A stretch of 64,000 nucleotides of DNA from Kwoniella bestiolae CBS 10118 (lineage: Eukaryota; Basidiomycota; Tremellomycetes; Tremellales; Cryptococcaceae): positions 4,234,001-4,298,000 of the forward strand of contig NC_089241.1 of the NCBI RefSeq assembly GCF_000512585.2, read 5' to 3'. This document shows positions 55,602-64,000 of this stretch, in pieces (the first letter of the stretch is position 1; each line of letters begins with the position of its first letter). The notes under the pieces are model-generated. The model ran no database searches. It had not been told where the DNA came from and saw nothing but the letters and a program-made list of their open reading frames with translations. The translations under genes and the position numbers were made by a program.

Positions 55602-58409
55602 CTATAGCGCTTTTTCGCTAATCTGTGCATGACCCCCTTTCTCGCCACGTCTCGAATCTTTCTTGAGAATCTCGTTGAGTCTAGTCCGTTGTGTACAGTT
55701 GTCTAACAGAACAATTACCATCAGCTCACACCACACACCGGAAGGAACAAGAGTCACTCCTAAATTTCTGGAAGTCGAATCACAAGATCAAGATGAGAAC
55801 GGGACATACCAAACTTAAAACTCTTCGCAAGCTCATCCAGTTCCTCTCTACTTTTCCCCCTAAACAACTCGGCATATTCCTTGACCATCTCCTCACTCAA
55901 CAGTATATTCCTGACCAACCTCGACAAGTGCCCCGAAACGTTCCATGAGTCGTTGACTCCGCCTGAGGAGGGATATCGAGTTTTGATGGTGGGTGCGTTG
56001 GCGGTCAACCATTCTTCGATGGGTTTGAAGAGATCTCGGACTTGGGTGTCGTCCGCTCCCCATTTATTGGCTGCTAGGCGCTGTGTCCGAGCAACAGAGT
56101 ATCAGTTGTGGTTAATATGTTGTGATTACACAATGCTTATCATGATCAGACGATGTTGATGTGGAGTCGAACGTGCTGATCTTGTTCAAGGCGCAGCAGA
56201 AAAGGCCCCTTACCTTCTGTTTTTGCAGGAACTCCCATATAAGCTTGACATAAGGTGTATATTCGCCCGCATATACCATCCCTTGGAATCCGACGTCTAC
56301 AAACCCGGCAATTGTTCGTCAGTCAACGGCTCTTCTCAATGAGAAGAAGAATTTCTCCTGTGCTTCGCCGCTCACCCTTGTATACCCAGATCGACCAGCT
56401 CGCCTTGGCTTTATCGTAAATATCAAGCTGTAAATTCAACACATCGAATCTACTATCGTTGACTGTCTCCCAATTGGGGATATTATCATGAGCGTTCTGG
56501 TAAACTGGTCCGAATTCGCCGACTATCATACACAAGGATGAATCAGCATATGATCTGATATTCCAGGATATACTTGATAAATGACTTACCCCAGATCGGA
56601 CCCTGTGAGTCCAGTTCACCAGAATCAGCAGCAATCATTATGACTTTGTCATTGACTGTTATCAGCTCACCTTGTGTTTCCTCATATACTCTGTCTTCCG
56701 TTCGAAAGCATCTTTGTGGAGCTGGATCTGCTCTTTCGTGCCCTGGATCATACAACGATATTATGATCCGCAATGATGATCTCCACATAGGTATCACTTG
56801 GCTTAACTCACAGTGTACAGCTCTGGCGCACTTGGGAACCCATAGCTATTAATGTGCCAGATCAGCCAACAGCTACAAGAACCACCTGTAAACAGGCAAG
56901 GGCCACTCACTTCGAGTAATCGTGGCAGGTATATACCGAATTAGGTAAAGGTTTACCGAAATGACTGAAATCAGCCGCGAACGTGCTACGATCATGGTCG
57001 CATCAGCGTAGTATTCCCACATCGGCAGGAGATCAGATCACTTACTTTCCACTATTTCGATCGAGCGATCGAGCCAGATCAGCGACACATGAATTGCTGA
57101 TTATGAGGGGAAAGAGACCACCCACTCCAAAAACAAGATATGATCCCCATCAATCTTCCTTATAGCTTTCTCTACTCTCTCGTAAAAATCAATCAGACGA
57201 ACATGCTTCTCATCGGTAGGTTCGTTGAGCGGGTTGTAGCCTGCTACCCAAGTATTGTCCTTGTAGTGCTGCAAGATGAGCAGGTCAGTGTCGGGATCTC
57301 GTGAGGCAGGTGATCTGAAGATGCACGTACCCTGGCTAAGTGCTCCCAGAGGATGATAGTTCGGTCTTGGAAATCTCTGTGGTCGTAGACTAAGCGTATT
57401 CATCAGCTGTCTGCCTCTCAATCCGATACTTGAAAACGTTCCTGAGAAAACTGAAGAATTGCTGAAGAAAGAATTTTGATGCTCACATGCGGCCTTGTGC
57501 GTGGGGTTGTCGGAATGCCAATCGAAGTTTTGACCTATACGAACATGACAAGTTTTCGTCAACGCCTATCAACAGTGAGTACTTGCGATGATGATACGAC
57601 ATGCTCGGCTCACCTCCTGGAGCAGCATGCAGGTCGATGATAGTGTAGATCCCATGTTTTGCGCACTTGAATTGGGCCTCTCAAATCAGCTGGACCAATC
57701 AGGGGTTCGGATTTCTGTGAAGTTGCTCGAAGACCATGACTTACGATATCGATCACCCTATCAAGATGCTTCAATCCCTCTTTCTTGAATACTCGGGGGT
57801 TCATGTCGTCCTCGAAGTGGTGGTAGTTGATCTATAGGCGGTATATATCTCAGTATCTGCAGTTCCCAATAAGGAGCTTCCTTGACAATCATGCGAGCTT
57901 AGACATACGGGTACCCTGATACAGTTCAGTCCAAGCGAGACGAAGAACTTTGCATCCTCCTCGCCGAAGAAGTACTCGAGGAACTGTCAGATTGAAGTGA
58001 ATATCGTCAAGCTAGCTAGTTAAGACGTTCGTATATGGATTGACAATGTATCACCTACTTTATCAAAGAAGTACTCGTACTTCTCCTCTCCCAGAACATC
58101 CTTCAAAGCTGCTCGGACCTGATGTTCATGCCCCGTATATCCAGTGATGAAGTTCTCCATGTTCACTGCGATCCGCCGCGGAGGTCAGAATCAGTCTCTA
58201 CTTCGAGCCTCTCACTCCATTGACATTGTCTGACATGTTGCTTTGGTACAGACGATAATATTCGTCAAGAACTCACTCCATCCTCCTATGGCAGTCCCCT
58301 TGAGAACGACCTCCTCGCCTCGGAGAGTGATCTTCGTGCCTTCGACTTTTAGGAAATCCTTCTTCATCGTATTAGGTGTTGAGGCAGGCTTGGAAGTGAA
58401 GTTGCCCAT
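55602..58409 (-). CDS. GH5 glycoside hydrolase, intracellular
   Basis: This is a glycoside hydrolase of family 5 (glucanase or glucosylceramidase-like branch). The start at 58409 gives MGNFTSKPASTPN, which has no signal peptide. Spliced blocks include LRGEEVVLKGTAIGGW, FGEEDAKFFVSLGLNCIRVP, NYHHFEDDMNPRVFKKEGLKH, IYTIIDLHAAPGGQNFDWHS, WVAGYNPLNEPTDEKH with the acid/base Glu (NEP), and PIWGEFGPVYQNAH with the nucleophile Glu. The C-terminal region has VNDSWNVSGHLSRLVRNILLS and ends ISEKAL after a final intron (about 55695-55806). More than ten introns. The N-terminal GNFTS fits N-myristoylation. The family and both catalytic residues are certain; the substrate is not. Relatives in Cryptococcus act on glucosylceramide or sterol glucosides, which is a possibility only. 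Confidence 0.9.
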
Positions 58410-58831
58410 TGTGATACAGTGTTCTGCTTTTCTCTCTCTTAAACTGGTCGAGTGCATACATGTGTCGCTGACTGTCGTACGTATGTATATATATATCTCA
58501 TGGTTGTAATCAGATGGTCGCTCTCAAGTGGAGGATCAACATCAACATGATCAACATGAACAGTTCGGCGCCGATTGTACCGAAGGTACCCAGGTATTTG
58601 ACCGGATATGCTACGAATGCCACGTCATAGCACTTTGCCTATCAGCGGGGTCATCATTATCACTCCCTTTGTACGCTGTGTATATAAGTGAAACCTCATC
58701 AACAATCAACTCTAATCTACTCGTCGCCTTCCATTCAACCCTTTCCATCTTATCATTCTCTATTTTCTATTCTCATCTTACCCAATTCATCCATCCGATT
58801 GATAGATATATAGAAGGAATAAGCCTCAGAA
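58410..58831. promoter_or_regulatory. Divergent promoter, GH5 / UBC6
   Basis: A 422-bp region between divergent ATGs. It holds TATATATATATC at 58486-58497 near the GH5 side and a long CT-rich leader (58720-58790) before UBC6. No gene. Confidence 0.5.
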
Positions 58832-60398
58832 ATGGCTACCAAGGTCGCTCAGAAGAGGGTACGTCTACTTGACTGGTGACCCGTCAACCACCCATTCCTT
58901 CCTTCCCTTCTTCTTCTTCGGCTTCATGCGAACAGGAAGATCAATATACTGACATCCCCTTCTTCGCAGCTCCAGAAGGTCAGCTTCCTCTCGCATACTC
59001 CCCACGAGTATCTTAGCTGATGTGATATATGCAGGAGTACCTCGCCATGCAGAAATCACCTCCACCGTTCATATGGGCATGTCCGGAGGAGAAGAACATA
59101 CTTGATTGTGAGTGTGGGCATACTTTGATCAGCTGAGTTGATGTATCGATCGACAGCAGCTGACTTTCTGTTCTGTCTGGTACAGGGCATTTCATCATTG
59201 TAAGCTTTCCCAATTACAAAGTGTCAGAATTGAGCTTATACGTATATCCCATCAATCATCATAGCGAGGCCCACCTGACACGCCGTACGAGGGAGGAGAG
59301 TACCATGGATTGATATGGTTCCCTAGCGATTATCGTGAGTCTAATTACAGTCACAGCTACGTGTAGCCCAACCAAGGAATACAAACATAGCTATTAGTGG
59401 TCTCTTGCTAATTCGTCAAATGAACAGCATTCAAACCTCCCGACGTCAAGATGTTCACACCTTCCGGGAGGTTCGAGACGGGCCATAAGATCTGTATGAG
59501 CATGACTTCTTAGTGAGTCAGCTATCTTCCTTAGACCGACCGGATCAGAAGCTGATGAGGGACCGTTGCACAGCCATCCTAGCACGTATGTCAGCTGCCG
59601 TTTCGGTTATGGAAACCAAATTGGGAGCTGATCCGTCATAATTCAGATGGAACGCAGCTTGGTCAGTAGCTACCATCTTAACGGGTTTATTGAGTTTCAT
59701 GCTTTCGGATGAGTACGTGAACGTCTACGATGGATCAGCTATAGCGTTGCTATTTTCTAGCAGGAAACAGCTGACTCCTGATCATGCAGAATCACTGCCG
59801 GTGCTGTCAAGACCTCGGAAGCAGATAAGAAGATACTGGCCAAGCAGAGTCATGCGTTTAACATTGCGAATAAGAAATTTAGAGTGAGTTGTCGGAAGAC
59901 TGAACTGAGGAGGTGGATGTAATTCGCTGATATGATAACCTTGGACGTTTTAGGATATTTTCCCAGACGTAAGTAGAAGAAACAAAGCCTCTTCCCATAC
60001 CCTTTCTAATCGTCCCCGTGGAATTGTGCTGACGTCGACCTTCTTGCTTAGTACGCCAAGCCAGAGATGAAAGACTTACCAGATATGGGTGAAGGAGCGC
60101 CCGCGCCTACTTCCGTAAGTTGCCTGCTCCTTCCGGTTGTAGGACAATCCAGCTGACACAAATCGACGTTGAGACATCCAAAGTCGTAACCCCAAATACC
60201 ACCACTCCATCCTCCACCACCTCGATAGAATCATCCGCAGCCACGACTCCAAATACGATAGAACCGAAAGATGTTATACCTGTAGTGCATCATCAACCGC
60301 ACGGAGCGCAGAATTGGATAATACCAAGTTGGAGGTGGGTCATCGCCGTGGTGCTGTTGGCGGTGGTGGGCAGATTATCTTCGTTTGTGGGACTTTGA
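58832..60398 (+). CDS. UBC6: ER tail-anchored ubiquitin-conjugating enzyme Ubc6 (UBE2J type)
   Basis: Ubc6 is the ER-membrane E2 of the ERAD pathway. The catalytic Cys is in the spliced HKICMSMTSYHPSTWNAAWS, with the family's Ser/Thr-rich context. The UBC core reads MATKVAQKR-LQK-EYLAMQKSPPPFIW, CPEEKNILDW-HFII, RGPPDTPYEGGEYHGLIWFP, FKPPDVKMFTPSGRF, then LTGLLSFMLSDEITAGAVKTS. A Pro/Thr/Ser-rich linker follows, and the end is a tail anchor, SWRWVIAVVLLAVVGRLSSF. At least ten exons occur, with four tiny ones: 58970-58978 (9 nt, LQK), 59186-59199 (14 nt), 59574-59585 (12 nt), 59954-59968 (15 nt). All phases join without a break, which confirms the model. It is convergent with CKS1. Confidence 0.95.
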
Positions 60399-60772
60399 TT
60401 TGGTAGGTTGATAGTTCGTCAATCTAGTTATGTTCTTCCGTTGGACGGTTTTAGATTAGATCCAGTCATGTTCGTTCGGTTGTTTGTTGTATATTTGATA
60501 CGATATGTTATGATATGATATCCACTATTCTCATATGTAGGTGTTCATGTTTTTGCATAAGACGGTAGAAGAAAGAGAAAAATCTGCTTTGAATGACCTG
60601 AAACTGTAGAGATGAAAACGAAGAAGTACAAACCTCTGATTGTATGACCTTGAAGATGGGACGATGAAGGGAGAAAAATCTATTCACAGATGCGCCATCC
60701 ACCCCAGCCTATGTCGCATACCGCCGTCTCAACACTACGTTCGTCCTCTCACGATGCCGCGACGAAAGATGG
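60399..60772. other. Intergenic region, convergent 3' ends of UBC6 and CKS1
   Basis: No gene. ATATGATATG-type repeats at 60501-60525 may be polyadenylation-related AT sequence. Confidence 0.5.
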
Positions 60773-61502
60773 TTATCGCTTAGCGGGCTGTCAAAGGATA
60801 GTGGTCAGCTCAAGAGTTATACCCAAAGTCAAATGCGAGGACGAAGGATGCTCACAAGTGGTCGTCTGAACAGCACTATGACACGATGCGCAAAAGGTCA
60901 GTATAAGTTCACCATTCAGGATTGACTATTGAGACTCACAGATATGTGGTTCGGGAGCTGTATGAAAGGATATAAAGAACAATCAGCATCATGATTCCTA
61001 ATCTCGACGAGACTTTCGGTTCCAATGGTATAATTCATACAGCAATATTAAACACTCCGTTCCCTCCAGCACCCTCACAGAGAAGACGCAGACTCACCAT
61101 GCACCTCGAAATGTTCCCAACCCAACGACTGAGTGATCCCTATCCCTCTCCACTCGTTCTCCTCGAGTATTCGTAATAAGCCTGAATCGTCCGGCGAGAA
61201 GTAGCTAGATAAGGCGAACGAGACTTATCAGCTTCTAATCCATGAGGTCCACGTTGGACTACCTGATCTGATCTATAGAATGTACAGACCCACCTCTTGG
61301 GGATATACTTCAACATGGCTTTGGGTAAGATGACATGTCGATATTCGAATTTATCGTCCGAGTCTACATCGTCAAGAAGAATTCAAAGCAGATCAGCCAC
61401 TGCATCTCGCCGTCTACATGGTGGAAGGATCCACACACATCGATCGGAATATATGATCCTCTCTGCCAACTCCTCCATCGTAGGTTGCTTGCTCTTGGAC
61501 AT
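60773..61502 (-). CDS. CKS1: Cyclin-dependent kinase regulatory subunit Cks1
   Basis: Cks1 binds Cdk1 and docks phosphorylated substrates. Six exons on the minus strand, 61439-61502, 61294-61363, 61098-61204, 60940-60957 (18 nt), 60856-60875 (20 nt) and 60773-60787 (15 nt), add to 294 nt, an exact multiple of three, giving 97 residues. The product reads MSKSKQPTMEELAERIIYSD, RYSDDKFEYRHVILPKAML, KYIPKSYFSPDDSGLLRILE, ENEWRGIGITQSLGWEHFEV and HAPEPHILLFRRPLPAKR. The Cks phosphate-binding residues (R in ERIIYSDRY, the W of GWEH, and the HAPEPHILLFRRP hinge and C-terminal strand) are kept. There is an insertion SPDDSGLLR between KYIPK and EEN. The gene leaves no long ORF, so it is easy to miss. 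Confidence 0.93.
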
Positions 61503-62149
61503 GATTTATGGGTATTGGTGGGAAGGACGAGATGTGTGAGAAGGGATTTATCGGTCGATGAAATGCAGGGAGTTTCTCGGTCTCAGTACTAGAGCTAGCT
61601 GAACTTGATACTTGATCTACTGCTTTTGTCGGGTTGGATAGCTAGCAGTGTCGAGAGGGATGTAGAGATGATGATGATGATGATGATGATGATAATAAAA
61701 TGAGCAGAGTGAGAAATGTAAGAAGAAGGAAATACGCGTGCATCTGTCATCTCGAATCGGAAAAAACGCGTGAATGAGATATCAACGGAATCAATTTGAT
61801 TAGACCAGCTCAGTAGAGTGGCAAATGGTACAAGTATTCTAAAATGCTCTATCCTTCATCCTCTACGGTACGTCGTATATATTCGCATGTCAAAGATTCA
61901 GGGGTGTATCAAGAGAGCTACGACTCAGTTGGAGTACTGTATATCCACTGAGTCAGCAAATGGACCCATTGACGTAGATCGTCTGAGGCGGAAGTGTGTA
62001 ATGCTTCAGAGAAATCTCCGTTTAACCGATTGATCCACTCGACCAACCTACTTACCTTACTCACTGGAACAAGTTTACAAGAGTGACGTCCATCTCATAG
62101 CTTGAATGTGCGATACCGCGCATATGAGCAAACAAACTACTAGGGCAGA
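61503..62149. promoter_or_regulatory. Divergent promoter, CKS1 / orphan-family copy 3
   Basis: A 647-bp region between divergent starts. It holds a (GAT)9 repeat at 61667-61693. No gene was seen. Confidence 0.5.
61667..61693 (+). repeat. (GAT)9 trinucleotide repeat
   Basis: Nine perfect copies, 165 bp upstream of the CKS1 start. It may be length-variable among strains. Confidence 0.9.
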
Positions 62150-63832
62150 ATGTCCAAGCTCGAGGAATTCATCCAAACAGAGACTGCCGCAAGTAAAGCC
62201 TGGTCTATCCAGCCTATACGGAGACACCTCCTTTCCTGCACGCCGTCCGATACCTTGTACCGAAGTCTGAGGTTATCTCGCGCCTACTTCGAAGACGTCA
62301 CCAAGGTGCTGTACTACTGTATCGATATTGACGACTACGCCATAACGAGGAGGAGGGTGAAGCGCAGAGTGAGTCGAGTTAATTCGTGCTTGCTTCACTT
62401 TGCCGGACAAGAAAAAATAAAACAAGATTAATCGTTGACTTGGGGTTGTACAATTCAACTCCTTGATACCTGATAGGGGGATTCAGCAGAAGTCCAGTTG
62501 ATCCAGTACAAAAATCAAGTACGTCAAATCGTCGTTGACGAAGTCAGCAACAAGAACCGATACAAGCCTTGGTTGTTCGACGCCGACGAGGTATCTTCTG
62601 GCGATCCTACTGAGGAAGAGAGCGAGGGCGAGGAACTGTGGATCCAGAAATTTCCCAATCTCAGGAAGATTCATCATCGAGCATCAGGGGTTGGGGCAGG
62701 AACGTTGACATACGTGTTCGACACCAGCAAAGGTCAAGGGCGTGATGTCGCCGAGCACGGGCACGGTCATAGGAAGAAACACAGCAGTGAGATATGGGAT
62801 ATGCAAATTGAATGTACCCTGGACGATATGCTTGTCGACGCCGATAGTACAAAGGAGGACAAGGACGAGAAAACGGAGGATATGGGATTGGATGAGAACA
62901 CAATAATGAAGTCCAGGTGGGAGAGGCTGGTTGTTCAAGAATCACGGAGACAATGTCTCGTCGAGAAGGACAAGGATGACAAAGACAACGACAATGATCA
63001 AGAGACCATAATTGATAGATTTTTGGATATCTGGATCACCCAAAAAGCCACATTCGACCTACCCGTCCATGACCTCCGACTTGAATTTAGAGATCTGACA
63101 TGCGAGAGGTTTATGGACCATATACGAGAAATCATTCTTCACGGTAACTTAGAGCTCATCCCCAAGAAACTTACAGTAGCTCTCGAGGAATCCGAAGCAA
63201 GTACCATCCTAGATGTCATTGACCTCTTATCACCTCATGTGGAGGAGCTGGTATCCACCCTACCTAGCATACCGTTGTCCAAAAGAAAGAAACGGTACGA
63301 ATCGGGAACAATCAAAGCTGAGATGAAGCTTGGGACTTCGATATACGATTTCTTTGCGCACGATTTTGCGTTTCGCCCATCAGGTGGTAGTAGATTGAAA
63401 AGGCTGGATGTGATACTCAGAGCTGATATCGGGGAAACAACACAATCGCCACCTACCCTCACCTCCAACGTCCAGACCGAGAATCCTATAAATTTAGAGG
63501 AACTCTCGCTCAGACTGGTCATACCTCCCTCTGAGGACCATTCCGAACCAGAAACATACTCTGTAATCGTAGATCACCTCCCCTCGTTATTCGAGATAGC
63601 TCAGACCATGGCGTTTATAGGTGGCACGGGATGTACCTACCATCTTCGAGTGCAACATTGGGATGCGGGTATGGTATTGTCCGAAGAGCAGGAGAGGGAG
63701 GATGAGACTGTCAGTGAGGCTCTGACGAGGTTGGTGAGGAAGGAAATAGTACGGATGTGGATCAGCGAGGAGAGGGAGGCGGGGTGGCGGAGGAGAGAGG
63801 GGGAAGAGGGAGGGAAGGATAGCATTTGCTAG
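62150..63832 (+). CDS. Orphan-family protein, copy 3 (F-box-like N-terminus)
   Basis: Two exons: 62150 to about 62368 and 62498-63832, joined in phase 0 (acceptor GTCCAG, then TTG). The product, about 517 residues, is longer than the other copies through an acidic insert (KDKDDKDNDNDQE and STKEDKDEKTEDMGL). Family blocks are kept: TAASKAWSIQPIRRHLLSC, SRAYFEDVTKVLYY, YDFFAHDFAFRPSGG, SRLKRLDVILRADIG, IAQTMAFIGGTGCTYHLRVQ and AGWRRREGE. There is no stop or frameshift. The intron position corresponds to that of copies 1 and 2, starting two residues later. Function unknown; an F-box-like substrate-adaptor role is a guess from the first 60 residues. Confidence 0.75.
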
Positions 63833-64000
63833 TTAGCCGAAAAAAAGCCACACCAGGGTAGGTGGGGCGACGGTTGTATCTTTATATACTTGTGAGATGC
63901 GATTGCAATTTTGCAGCTACATACAATCGTATACTAAATGAAAGTGCGTATATTGCCTCGTATTACGCCGTCACTTTCAACCTAAATTGAGAGTGAGCCG

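Overview
The window looks like nuclear DNA of a basidiomycete yeast of the Tremellomycetes (Kwoniella/Cryptococcus type). Genes are close together, sit on both strands and are cut by many short introns, mostly about 45-80 nt with GTGAGT/GTATGT-like donors. Several conserved genes are recognisable only after splicing by eye. No tRNA, rRNA, CRISPR array, transposon or viral gene was recognised. The organism assignment is an inference from gene style and protein resemblance.

Layout. 0-6 kb: the 3' end of glycyl-tRNA synthetase, a secreted Cys-containing orphan protein and cytochrome c1. 6.8-11 kb: a small disordered protein, then two members of a paralogous orphan family. The second member carries an in-frame stop and a frameshift. 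A third, intact member lies at 62-64 kb. 11-24 kb: a metabolic block with a D-2-hydroxyacid dehydrogenase, an FMN 2-hydroxyacid oxidase divergent from an amino-acid permease, a RidA-type imine deaminase, a copper amine oxidase and a divergent Myb factor. 24.8-36 kb: a secreted beta-lactamase-fold hydrolase, then an MFS sugar transporter divergent from a Zn2Cys6 regulator, followed by a GH127 beta-L-arabinofuranosidase-like enzyme. The last three look like a small sugar-scavenging cluster. A 10-bp word, CGGTCCTTCT, occurs upstream of the regulator once and upstream of the GH127 gene twice.

36-49 kb: housekeeping and regulatory genes, namely symplekin/Pta1 (mRNA 3'-end processing), V-ATPase subunit G, a Q-rich Smr-domain protein ending in a CaaX-like tetrapeptide, and a Reg1-like PP1 regulatory subunit. 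50-53 kb: two tandem NmrA-like oxidoreductases. 53-62 kb: a type II membrane SGNH/PC-esterase-like protein, a GH5 glycosidase with an N-myristoylation-like start, a tail-anchored Ubc6 E2, and a CKS1 gene that simple ORF reading misses because its exons are so short.

The most unusual features are the very small coding exons (an ATG-only first exon in VMA10; 9, 14, 12 and 15 nt exons in UBC6; 18, 20 and 15 nt in CKS1; 16 nt in the transporter), the orphan family with its decayed member, and the candidate arabinoside-utilisation cluster with its shared upstream motif.
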